Translations under genes and position numbers: made by a program
Assembly: GCA_937894825.1 (NCBI GenBank)
Contig: CALCQT010000220.1
Coordinates: forward strand, 1-18,842
Source: an uncultured Anaerolineaceae bacterium
Lineage (GTDB): Bacteria; Chloroflexota; Anaerolineae; Anaerolineales; Anaerolineaceae
Length of the DNA stretch: 18,842 nucleotides
Direction of reading: 5' to 3'
Shown here: one piece after another, positions 1 to 6,596 of the stretch
Numbering within the stretch: position 1 is the stretch's first letter
Layout of the letters: each line of letters starts with the position of its first letter
The notes under the pieces: model-generated
The model's database searches: none
Told to the model about the DNA's origin: nothing
Seen by the model: the letters and a program-made list of their open reading frames with translations, nothing else

Positions 1-92
1 TTAAGCGGAATTTGCAGCTTCAATCGTATGGCAAACGAGACTAGGGGTTGAACGATAAAAGAGTTCTGGTTGTAGAATATTAAGGAGTGAAG

Positions 93-1040
93 ATGGAAAA
101 AAAGTTTGTTTTCGTTGTGTTGTTGATCGCGTGTCTGGTAATTACCATCCCTGCCGGCGCAGATGCGGATAAGCTGGAAATTTGTGTTGTCCATAATAAT
201 GCCGATCATCCTTCGATCACCGCGATTGTGCAGGGTATGAATGATGAAGCCGCCATCTATGGTGCGGAAGTGACTTTCTTTGACCCGGCTGCGGATCCAC
301 AGAAACAGGCGTCGATGATTGAGGATTGCATCTCCCGGCAAGCGGATGTCATCGTTGTCAACGCTGTCGATCCGACAGCGGTGGTCGCGCCGATTAAAAA
401 AGCTTATGAAGCCGGCATTCCGATCCTGACCCAAAATGCGGACGTCGCTCCGGAAGGGAAAGCTTATACCCGCGCATTTGTCGGCTCTCAGAGCATTGAC
501 CAGGGTTATGCCGTTGGCAGGATGATGGTCCAAAAATTTGGTGATCAGGAAGCAAAAGTCGTCATCATCGGCGGGAATCCGGGACAAACGGATTATGTGA
601 ACCGGGTGGCCGGCGCGCAGCAAGCCTGGGCGGACGCCGGGGTGAATTATGAAATCATCTCCGATCAGCCGGCCGGATGGAGCAAAGACAAGGCCATGAC
701 GCTGATGACCGATCTGTTGACCCGCTTCCCCACCGGGATTGATATGGTTTATGCGGTGGATGATCCGATGGCGATTGGTGTCGTCGAATCGATCAAGGCC
801 GCCGGTTATGACGGCGAGATCGCGGTTTATGGAACCAACGGAAATGTGGATGCCTGCGCTGCGATTCAAAAGGGCGATATGGCAGGAACCGCGCTGCAGA
901 TGAGCTATCTGGTGGGTGTTTATGCTGTGCGCGCCGCTTATGATATCTATGTTGATCGGGTCCTTCCGGAGGAGATTCTGGCTCCGACCGCACCGATTAC
1001 CAGTGAAAATATCGATCAATGGTTTGAAATGTGCTGGTAA
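93..1040 (+). CDS. RbsB-type sugar ABC transporter substrate-binding protein
   Basis: This 315-residue exported protein belongs to the periplasmic-binding-protein type 1 family (ribose/galactose-binding class) and should capture a sugar or polyol for an ABC importer. A hydrophobic signal peptide covers residues 4-20, with a likely signal-peptidase-I site after AGA (residue 23). LIAC at residues 11-14 looks like a lipobox but lies very early and is followed by more hydrophobic sequence, so lipoprotein status is uncertain. Family features include ADVIVVNAVDPTAV, GIPILTQNAD, the FVGSQ segment and AVDDPMAIGVVESIKAAG. ATG at 93 is chosen because TAAGGAG (81-87) sits 5 nt upstream; an in-frame GTG at 87 overlaps that site. 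A strong terminator follows at 1065-1096, so this is the last gene of its transcript. Its permease and ATPase partners are not in the window and may lie upstream. The substrate is unknown. Confidence 0.88.
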   Translation: MEKKFVFVVLLIACLVITIPAGADADKLEICVVHNNADHPSITAIVQGMNDEAAIYGAEVTFFDPAADPQKQASMIEDCISRQADVIVVNAVDPTAVVAPIKKAYEAGIPILTQNADVAPEGKAYTRAFVGSQSIDQGYAVGRMMVQKFGDQEAKVVIIGGNPGQTDYVNRVAGAQQAWADAGVNYEIISDQPAGWSKDKAMTLMTDLLTRFPTGIDMVYAVDDPMAIGVVESIKAAGYDGEIAVYGTNGNVDACAAIQKGDMAGTALQMSYLVGVYAVRAAYDIYVDRVLPEEILAPTAPITSENIDQWFEMCW

Positions 1041-1064
1041 TTTTTTGAAGTAAAATGAGGTTAA

Positions 1065-1096
1065 ATTGAGAGGCTTCCAAGCCTCTCAATCTTTTT
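1065..1096 (+). terminator. Rho-independent terminator after the sugar-binding protein gene
   Basis: Perfect inverted repeat ATTGAGAGGCTT / AAGCCTCTCAAT (1065-1076 and 1079-1090) with a CC centre, followed by CTTTTT. The stem is long, GC-containing and ends in a T run, as expected for an intrinsic terminator of the preceding gene. It lies only 17 nt before the next start codon, so the next gene is either transcribed separately or by read-through. Confidence 0.9.
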
Positions 1097-1112
1097 CAAA
1101 GGTCGTGAATTC

Positions 1113-2051
1113 ATGGCAAAAATAATCAAAGTTGTTACGTCGTCCCTGGCAACGCTGGAGAATACCGCGCCGCCGCAAAATCTGCGCATTCCGGATTGCA
1201 GTGAGACGCTGGCGTTAGCGGATTCAATCCTGAGCGCGGCCGGAAAGTTCGAGCCGGACATTGTGCTTCTTCCGGAAACGTTCAAAAGCGCCGGCAGATC
1301 TTCCGGAACGTTCGCTGAGGATGCGGAGCCGATGGATGGCCCGACGGTGCGCTGGCTTTCCGAGACGGCGAAGCGCGGGCATTATCATCTTGTGGCCGGT
1401 CTGTTGATTCAAAAAGGGGCGCATTACTCGAATGACGCGCTGGTCTTTAATCGAGACGGGGTTCTTGCAGGCGTTTATACGAAGAACTATCCGGTCGAAT
1501 CCGAAATTGAGAACGGGATTGTTCCCGGGGATACGATTCCGGTTTTTGACCTGGATTTTGGCCGGATTGGCGTGGCAATTTGTTTTGACCTCAATTGGCG
1601 CAGGGTTTGGGCGCAGTTTACGGATTCCGGCATTGACCTGGCCTGCTGGATCTCAGCGTATGAAGGCGGGTATCCGTTATCCATGTACGCGCAATGGCAT
1701 GGCTATCCGGTCGTTTCTTCGGTTTTCTCCTATCATGGCAAGGTCGTTGATATCACCGGTGAGACGCTGGTTTCGACCTCCCGTTGGAACCGGATCGCTT
1801 ATGCAGAACTTAATCTGGACCGTGAAATTTATCATACCGACCAACAGATGGATAAAATTTTGACGCTTCAGGAAAAATTCGGGAAAGATCTGACCGTTCG
1901 GGCCTTCACGGAGGAACATCTTTTCATGGTTACAAACTACCGCCAGGATTGTACGATCAAAGATATCGAAAAAGAGTTTGGGCTGGTCAGTTATGCCGAT
2001 TACATTCAGCGCTGCGAAACCACACGGGAGAGCCGTCTGCTGAAAAACTAA
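1113..2051 (+). CDS. Carbon-nitrogen hydrolase (nitrilase superfamily)
   Basis: A 312-residue cytoplasmic member of the nitrilase superfamily, which hydrolyses nitriles, amides or N-carbamoyl compounds through a Glu-Lys-Cys triad. All three residues are visible: E55 in LLPETF, K124 in YTKNYPVESE and C157 in VAICFDLNW. The length is usual for the family. The C-terminal 80 residues (about 230-312) are less typical and may form an extra helical tail. The ATG at 1113 has AAAGG about 10 nt upstream. It stands between a terminator and a zinc dehydrogenase gene 70 nt downstream and could be co-transcribed with the latter. The substrate cannot be told from sequence; an omega-amidase or a beta-ureidopropionase-like activity are alternatives. 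Confidence 0.88.
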   Translation: MAKIIKVVTSSLATLENTAPPQNLRIPDCSETLALADSILSAAGKFEPDIVLLPETFKSAGRSSGTFAEDAEPMDGPTVRWLSETAKRGHYHLVAGLLIQKGAHYSNDALVFNRDGVLAGVYTKNYPVESEIENGIVPGDTIPVFDLDFGRIGVAICFDLNWRRVWAQFTDSGIDLACWISAYEGGYPLSMYAQWHGYPVVSSVFSYHGKVVDITGETLVSTSRWNRIAYAELNLDREIYHTDQQMDKILTLQEKFGKDLTVRAFTEEHLFMVTNYRQDCTIKDIEKEFGLVSYADYIQRCETTRESRLLKN

Positions 2052-2121
2052 TCCCTTTTCATTGAATTTCGGAGTTTGTCCCAGTCCCGTTGCTTCTTGA
2101 ACAATTGAAAAAGGAGGGAAA

Positions 2122-3134
2122 ATGAAAGCATTAATTCTGGAAGAATACAACAAATTTACGTATACGGATCAACCCACGCCTGTCCCCGGGTGAAGGCCTG
2201 TGCCGTGTGCGGCAGCGATGTGCACGGCATGGACGGGAGCACCGGGCGGCGTCAACCACCCATTATCATGGGTCACGAAGCTTCGGGCGTCGTCGAAAAA
2301 TGCGGAGAACGCGTGGTCAATTTCCACGTTGGCGACCGGGTTACTTTTGACTCCACGATTTTTTGCGGTGAATGCGAAATGTGCCGGGCGGGCGATGTGA
2401 ATTTGTGCGAAAACCGCCGGGTGCTGGGCGTGTCCTGTGACGATTACCGGCTGCATGGCGCGTTTGCGGACTATGTCGCCGTTCCGGAACGTGTCCTTTA
2501 TCGGCTGCCGGATTCAGTCAGTTTTGTCGAGGCGGCGATGGTTGAACCTTTAGCCATCGCATACCATGCCGCGATGCGCGTGCAGATCCATGAAAAATCG
2601 ACAGCGCTGGTGGTCGGTGTGGGTACGATCGGTCTTTTGGTGTTGCAGGTGGCGAAAGCCATGGGCGCCGATGAAATCATCGCGGTCGACATTGATGATT
2701 CCCGCCTGGAGATGGCCAAACAGCTGGGCGCGACGCACTGCGTGAATTCACTGAACGATGACGCGGAAGCGCAAATACGCGCTTATACGAAGGGCGGGAA
2801 AGGCGTTGACACCGCTTTTGACGCGACGGGAATTTCCCAAACAATCAATTTGTGCTTGCGTGTCACCAGGATCAATGGTTCGGTGGTGCTGGTCGGGAAT
2901 CTGGCGCAATCCGTTGATTTCCCGCTGCAATGGGTCGTCACGCGACAGCAAAGCCTCTTTGGCAGTTGCGCTTCAGCGGGTGAATATCAAAAATGTCTTG
3001 AGTTGATTGCCGGACGAAAGATTAACGTTGCCGCCATGGTTTCGAAAGAAGTGCCGCTGTCGGAAGGAAATGAGTGGATTCGTCGTGTCTATGACCGGGA
3101 GCCGGGTTTATACAAAATCGTCCTGATTCCATAA
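2122..3134 (+). pseudogene. Zinc-dependent alcohol/polyol dehydrogenase, frameshifted by an approximately 22-nt deletion
   Basis: Medium-chain zinc dehydrogenase (threonine/sorbitol dehydrogenase class), which oxidises a secondary alcohol with NAD(P). AAGGAGGG (2111-2118) precedes ATG 2122, which opens MKALILEEYNKFTYTD and PTPVPG and then hits TGA at 2191-2193. The rest of the protein continues in another frame from about 2190: VKACAVCGSDVHGMDG, the MGHEASG helix, structural zinc cysteines in CGECEMC and NLCENR, and the Rossmann motif VGVGTIG. Family members normally have about seven residues (of the type PDEVLIR) between PVPG and VKAC, so the pattern is a loss of roughly 7 codons plus 1 nt. 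GTG at 2190 could start a 314-residue protein, but it has no ribosome binding site and lacks the first strands of the catalytic domain. The downstream frame is otherwise intact, so the break is recent, an assembly error, or rescued by reinitiation. Confidence 0.8.
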
Positions 3135-3159
3135 AGATGCTGGGAAATGATGAAAGATT

Positions 3160-3186
3160 CAGGGTTTTGCTTGGACCTGCTTTTTT
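3160..3186 (+). terminator. Possible intrinsic terminator after the zinc dehydrogenase
   Basis: CAGG(G)T at 3160-3165 can pair with ACCTG at 3175-3179 (one bulged G, 9-nt loop), followed by C and six T. The stem is short and imperfect, so this is only a candidate, but its position 25 nt after the stop codon and the T run fit. Confidence 0.35.
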
Positions 3187-3201
3187 GAATCGGTAATCAA
3201 A

Positions 3202-3507
3202 TATGATGAGGGTATCAAAAGTATTAAACGGCACCCCTTGTAGGGGCGATCATCGATCGCCCGATCCGCCTGTGGCGGATAACTTTGCGCGATATTGATC
3301 AGACAGTGGGAGTAAAATTTGCAAATAACGCGGGGATGTTCCCGCAGTCTTCGACCGCGTGAACTGGGCGATCATCGCGAAGCACCCTGGCGGGGGGAAT
3401 CGCCCCTACAAAGAGGTTCGCACAAAAGAAGTTTCTTTCCACAATGCATACGTCTTCTGAACGTACTTTTGACACCCACATCAAATTTGATAAGGGTGAT
3501 AAAAGTC
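3202..3507. repeat. Repeat-rich, non-coding palindromic element
   Basis: This fills most of the gene-free stretch 3135-3641. Outer 22-nt repeats occur three times: 3202-3223 (plus), 3464-3485 (inverted, 19 of 22 identical) and 3486-3507 (plus, about 16 of 22), with the shared core GGGTnnnnAAAAGT. The last two copies are head to head and make an imperfect 42-bp palindrome (3465-3506) around TCAAATTTGA. Inside lies a second inverted pair, TTGTAGGGGCGAT (3238-3250) and ATCGCCCCTACAA (3399-3411). There are hairpins GGGCGAT/ATCGCCC (3244-3262) and ATCCGCC/GGCGGAT (3264-3280), and GGGCGATCATCG is repeated directly (3244-3255, 3366-3377). No protein is recognisable. It looks like a dispersed intergenic (REP/MITE-like) element. 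Between it and the next gene only a lone TATAAT (3601-3606), possibly a -10 box without a good -35, is visible. Confidence 0.65.
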
Positions 3508-3641
3508 CTTTTTGTATATTAAATTGAGGTTGAAACGTCTTCTTTTGTTATTTCATTTTACGGATGATTGCAGCGTAACAGGTTTTGCCGGACGGTAGGC
3601 TATAATAAGTCTCAGAAAATACAGAAAGGCCGGTAAATCGG

Positions 3642-4310
3642 ATGGAAAACAAAAATCAAATCGTGTTGGATACGTTTCAATTTCGCAGTGCATGCAAAAA
3701 ATATGACCCGTCCAAAGTTGTGTCGGATGAAGATTTCGCCACGATCATGGAGGCGGCCAGACTTTCCCCCAGTTCGTTTGGCTTCGAGCCCTGGAAATTC
3801 CTGGTCCTTCGGAACGCTGAGATCAAAGAGAAACTTTGGGATCTGGCCTGGGGTGCGCAGAACAGCTTCCGCGGCGCCAGCCATTTTGTGATCCTGTTGG
3901 CGCGGAAGAAAATTGATCTGGTTTACGACGCGCAGTACCTCGACTATATTATGCGGGACGTTCAAAAGATGCCGGACGACCTGATGGCGCCGAGAAAAGC
4001 GCGGGTCGAAAGTTTCCAGCGCGATGATTTTGCGCTTCTGGAGGATGACCGGGCCATTTTTGACTGGGCCTGCAAGCAAACCTATATTGCTTTGGGAAAT
4101 ATGCTGACGGTGGCCGGGTTCCTGCGGGTTGATTCCTGTCCGATTGAAGGCTTTCACAGGGAGAAGGCTGAAGCTGTTTTGGCGGAGGCCGGTGTGCTGG
4201 ACCGGGAGCATTTCGGTGTTTCAGTGATGGCCAGTTTTGGCTACCGGGCGGATGCGCCGCACCGTCCCAAGACACGCCGGACTGCGGAAGAGGTCATCCA
4301 GTGGGTTTAG
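3642..4310 (+). CDS. Nitroreductase family protein (NfsB-like, FMN-dependent NAD(P)H oxidoreductase)
   Basis: A 222-residue FMN flavoprotein of the nitroreductase family, which uses NAD(P)H to reduce nitro groups, quinones or similar acceptors in the cytoplasm. Visible family features are the N-terminal FRSACKKYDPSK segment (R15 in the usual phosphate-binding place), EAARLSPSSFGFEPWKFLVL (FMN contact), the central CKQTYIALGNML helix, CPIEGF near residue 165 and the C-terminal FGYR segment. The length matches NfsB/YfkO-type enzymes. ATG 3642 has AAAGG at 3625-3629, a rather long 12-nt spacing. A 6-bp hairpin (4320-4336) follows without a T run. A second copy of the last 25 nt of this gene is found about 1.2 kb downstream (5481-5505). 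Confidence 0.9.
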   Translation: MENKNQIVLDTFQFRSACKKYDPSKVVSDEDFATIMEAARLSPSSFGFEPWKFLVLRNAEIKEKLWDLAWGAQNSFRGASHFVILLARKKIDLVYDAQYLDYIMRDVQKMPDDLMAPRKARVESFQRDDFALLEDDRAIFDWACKQTYIALGNMLTVAGFLRVDSCPIEGFHREKAEAVLAEAGVLDREHFGVSVMASFGYRADAPHRPKTRRTAEEVIQWV

Positions 4311-4380
4311 CATTGTGGTTTTCCCGGTTGGGGAAAGCGCGTGATACAAGTGTTATTGGATAATGAAAGGAGTTCATGGA

Positions 4381-5217
4381 ATGAGCGATAGCCATGTTTT
4401 AAATAATGGTTTTAACATCCCGGCGATCGGGTTCGGAACTTTTCGGACAGCGGCGGGGAAGGACACTGAGGAATCAGTGACAGCGGCAATCCGTGCCGGT
4501 TACCGCCTGATTGACGGCGCCGCGGCATATCAAAATGAGCAAAGCGTGGGGTTGGGGATTCGGAATGCCAGTGTCCGGCGTGAGGATTTGTTTATTACCA
4601 GCAAGTTATGGAATAAGGAAAAAGGCTATGACCCAACGATCAAAGCCGTTGAGAAAACTTTGTCGGATCTGCAGCTAGCCTATTTGGACCTGTATCTGAT
4701 CCATTGGCCGATTGGGAAAGGTTTCAAGGATCGCTGGAAAGCGGTGAATCGGGAAACCTGGCGCGCGTTTGAGGAGCTGGCGGTTGCGGGAAAAATCAGG
4801 TCACTGGGCGTCAGCAATTTTCGTCCGCATCATTTGGATGCGCTGCTGGAACATGCCAAAATCCAGCCGGCAGTGAACCAGATTGAATTCCATCCCGGCG
4901 AATTGCAGCCGGAGACAGTGAAGTATTGTCAGGAGCATAAAATTCTGGTGGAAGCCTGGGCGCCTTTATCGAACGGAGCGATCCTGAAAAATGCGGATGT
5001 CCTCAACGTTGCGGATAAGTATCACAAGTCAGCCGCGCAGGTTGTTTTGCGCTGGATCATCCAGAAAGGCATTGTGCCGAAGTCGATCACGCCGAGCCGG
5101 ATCCGGGAGAACCTGGATGTGTTCGCTTTTGCGTTGCAGGCGGAGGATGTCGCCGTGCTGGACCGGGTTACGGATGGCGGCAGTTCCGGCTTGGATCCCG
5201 ATCTGGTGGATTTTTAG
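4381..5217 (+). CDS. Aldo/keto reductase (2,5-diketo-D-gluconate reductase class)
   Basis: A 278-residue NADPH-dependent aldo/keto reductase, a TIM barrel acting on aldehydes and ketones including sugar-derived ones. The catalytic tetrad is complete: D45 and Y50 in LIDGAAAYQNE, K75 in ITSKLW and H108 in LIHWP. Further family motifs are GKIRSLGVSNF, PAVNQIEFHP, the cofactor segment IVPKSITPSRIRENLDVF, and the tail GLDPDLVDF. ATG 4381 is chosen because GAAAGGAG (4365-4372) lies 8 nt upstream; the in-frame ATG at 4363 precedes that site. It lies 70 nt after the nitroreductase in the same direction and may share its transcript. The exact substrate is unknown. Confidence 0.92.
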   Translation: MSDSHVLNNGFNIPAIGFGTFRTAAGKDTEESVTAAIRAGYRLIDGAAAYQNEQSVGLGIRNASVRREDLFITSKLWNKEKGYDPTIKAVEKTLSDLQLAYLDLYLIHWPIGKGFKDRWKAVNRETWRAFEELAVAGKIRSLGVSNFRPHHLDALLEHAKIQPAVNQIEFHPGELQPETVKYCQEHKILVEAWAPLSNGAILKNADVLNVADKYHKSAAQVVLRWIIQKGIVPKSITPSRIRENLDVFAFALQAEDVAVLDRVTDGGSSGLDPDLVDF

Positions 5218-5270
5218 ACAGGAAAGACTTGCTCGGCGATTTTTAGTCTGATAGTTGTTTCGCGTTGTAC

Positions 5271-5305
5271 AAAAAAGGAAGGTATCCCGGCATTTTGGGG
5301 ATACC
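5271..5305 (-). terminator. Minus-strand intrinsic terminator
   Basis: Read on the minus strand, GGTATCCC (paired with GGGATACC, plus-strand arms 5281-5288 and 5298-5305, 9-nt loop) is followed by TTCCTTTTTT (5280-5271). This fits a terminator for minus-strand transcripts arriving from the metal-binding remnant and the YesL-like gene. The hairpin may also serve the plus-strand aldo/keto reductase, but on that strand the T run is poor. Confidence 0.55.
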
Positions 5306-5350
5306 CTCAAAAATCGATCGTTTTTATTGAATCTTCTCAATAAACGCGTT

Positions 5351-5476
5351 TTATGTGCATAGAGAAGACCAAAACTTATACGACTTCATCCCCTGTTCGA
5401 CAATCTCTTCCTTGATCTTGTCCAGCGAGACGTTCTCACTGTACTGCACGTTCACAGTGCCGTCAGCCACGCTTGC
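5351..5476 (-). pseudogene. Remnant of a heavy-metal-associated (HMA, CopZ-like) domain
   Basis: The minus strand encodes 41 residues before a TAA, including ASVADGTVNVQYSENVSL and DKIKEEIVEQG. This is the second half of an HMA metal-binding domain as found in copper chaperones and at the N terminus of copper P-type ATPases. The first half with the CxxC metal ligands is absent, and an in-frame stop (complement of 5477-5479) lies directly upstream. The final MKSYKFWSSLCT differs from usual family ends, which suggests further decay. No start codon or ribosome binding site is visible. The match is by recognition of the pattern, not by alignment. Confidence 0.6.
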
Positions 5477-5478
5477 CT

Positions 5479-5505
5479 ACCGAAGAGGTTATCCAGTGGG
5501 TTTAG
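5479..5505 (+). pseudogene. Remnant: duplicated 3' tip of a nitroreductase gene
   Basis: The last codons read TEEVIQWV-stop and match the end of the nitroreductase gene. 5481-5505 is identical to 4286-4310 at 23 of 25 positions, with a synonymous GTC/GTT change and the same TAG stop. Nothing upstream continues the homology; the HMA remnant abuts it on the other strand. This points to the edge of an old duplication, deletion or recombination. Confidence 0.6.
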
Positions 5506-5539
5506 GGTAGGTAGATGGATCGGAGAGATAGCTTTCTTT

Positions 5540-6166
5540 TCAATCGTTTTTTTTCTGGGTAACCAAATCAATATAGTAGGAAAATATTCTGGCCAGGATT
5601 TTCGAGTGAAGAAATACGATTATTCCAAAGGAAAAAAGAAAAAGCTCTTTTATGATGAAGTAAGTAAAAGCAAATACAGCGATGGAAATAATTAAAAGAA
5701 GAACACTCCATCCCAGGTTCTTAATCGAAAGAATGAAAGAAAAGCCCACAATATTTTTGATTGAGTTCTTGAATACCGCTAACACAGGAAAAACATATTG
5801 GAGCCCCAGTATATAAAAAAACAGGAAAACGGACTCGACAACAAGAAATAATTTCCTAAATTCTCCATTTTGCTGTGAATAAAATCGGAAATTTATGTAG
5901 AATAAAAAAACTACGATGAGATTTAGCAGCCAAATGATGGTACTTTGCCTAAAATTCTCCGCAAATACTCTGAAAAATGTTTTTGTGATCAGGCTGTCTC
6001 TGTTTTGATCAATTTGTAACATGACAGCATAAAATGCGGTCGTTGAAGCGCCAATCGTAAGTATAGGGATACAGCAAACCAGCCACAAAATACTTACCCA
6101 TAAAATGTCCATTATCTTTCCGATAAAAACCAGTATCGGACTATCTACACTAAAAAGATTATTCAC
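5540..6166 (-). CDS. YesL-like (DUF624) integral membrane protein
   Basis: A 208-residue membrane protein of the YesL/DUF624 family, found next to YesM/YesN regulators and sugar ABC transporters. Its biochemical role is unknown. The N-terminal NLFSVDSPI and then CCIPILTIGASTTAFYAVML are characteristic; several hydrophobic segments follow (about residues 15-45, 72-92, 103-130, 145-185). The start is GTG at 6166, because GAGGAG (6176-6181) lies 9 nt upstream and family members begin just before NLF; a longer frame from TTG 6208 has no ribosome binding site. It is transcribed divergently from the creatininase and transporter genes. In known loci yesL lies in the same operon as yesM and yesN, so its separation here is a small departure. 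It is visibly more AT-rich than genes before 5217. Confidence 0.85.
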   Translation of the reverse strand: MNNLFSVDSPILVFIGKIMDILWVSILWLVCCIPILTIGASTTAFYAVMLQIDQNRDSLITKTFFRVFAENFRQSTIIWLLNLIVVFLFYINFRFYSQQNGEFRKLFLVVESVFLFFYILGLQYVFPVLAVFKNSIKNIVGFSFILSIKNLGWSVLLLIISIAVFAFTYFIIKELFLFSFGIIVFLHSKILARIFSYYIDLVTQKKND

Positions 6167-6175
6167 TGAACTTAT

Positions 6176-6181
6176 CTCCTC
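6176..6181 (-). promoter_or_regulatory. Ribosome binding site that decides the yesL-like start
   Basis: GAGGAG on the minus strand, 9 nt before GTG 6166. It supports the GTG start over the upstream TTG at 6208. Confidence 0.7.
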
Positions 6182-6279
6182 ATGAACAAATGGATGACGT
6201 TTTTTCAACGGAAATGATCAAAATCGATTCTAAAGTAAAAAGAAAGCAAAAAAAATTGTACACCATTTTTATGGAGTCG

Positions 6280-6300
6280 TTTTATTTGACTCAAATAAAA
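6280..6300. promoter_or_regulatory. Perfect 21-bp palindrome, candidate operator
   Basis: Ten-base arms TTTTATTTGA and TCAAATAAAA flank a central C with no mismatch. The site covers the -10 region of the candidate yesL-like promoter, a good place for a repressor or activator dimer. Its inner TATTTGACTCA (6283-6293) recurs exactly upstream of the histidine kinase gene (10806-10816). Confidence 0.5.
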
Positions 6301-6322
6301 TTGGCGGTTCAACTTTTGTCAA
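6294..6322 (-). promoter_or_regulatory. Candidate promoter of the yesL-like gene
   Basis: Minus strand TTGACA (6322-6317) is a perfect -35 box; 17 nt later TTTATT (6299-6294) is a weak -10 box (3 of 6 consensus positions). It points toward the yesL-like start about 130 nt away and overlaps the palindrome at 6280-6300. Confidence 0.35.
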
Positions 6323-6596
6323 GTAATTTGGCGTTATTATTTAACAATCTTTTTGTTCCTGAATTATTAAATTTCAACCGGGTTCTATTGTAAGGTGGTT
6401 TTCTCCGGTCACTGGAAAACCGGGCTGATAGAATTAGAGCCACCATTAAGCGATAGTGGTCTTCACATTTCAAATGGTTTTGAGAAAGTAAATCAAAACA
6501 GATTGATTTGCATATGTTTTTTGCGGTCAAAAGTATTGTGAGGTGAACGATCACGATAAACTACGGATGAAATCGTCAAAAAAAAGGAGATTGATT

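Larger units (their letters stand above)
6167..6596. other. Divergent regulatory region between the yesL-like and creatininase-family genes
   Basis: No gene is visible in these 430 nt. The region is very AT-rich and holds a 21-bp perfect palindrome (6280-6300), a TTGACA box on the minus strand (6322-6317), and a hairpin GGTTTTC/GAAAACC (6397-6403, 6415-6421) without a T run. Plus-strand promoter boxes for the creatininase-family gene are not clear. Confidence 0.5.

Noticed and set aside
48..78. TTGAAC ... TAGAAT as a promoter for the first gene
   Set aside because: Spacing is 19 nt and the RNA start would fall on or after the ribosome binding site at 81-87.
2052..2119. Imperfect inverted repeat (TTTTCATTG against CAATTGAAAA) that could hide the dehydrogenase ribosome binding site
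   Set aside because: Needs two bulges and a loop of nearly 40 nt; too weak to call a riboregulator.
1677..2153. 158-codon open frame on the minus strand
   Set aside because: Lies opposite the nitrilase gene, has no recognisable motif and is a shadow of that coding sequence.
3319..3522. 67-codon plus-strand open frame in the repeat element
   Set aside because: Runs through the inverted repeats and hairpins; no ribosome binding site and no protein-like pattern.
3612..4211. 199-codon open frame on the minus strand
   Set aside because: Antisense to the nitroreductase gene; the plus strand has clear family motifs.
4320..4336. TTTCCC/GGGAAA hairpin after the nitroreductase as a terminator
   Set aside because: Six base pairs only and no T run after it; the next gene may well be co-transcribed.
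6527..6537. TCAAAAGTATT shared with the repeat element at 3215-3225
   Set aside because: Only 11 AT-rich bases in common, with no other trace of the repeat nearby; chance is likely.
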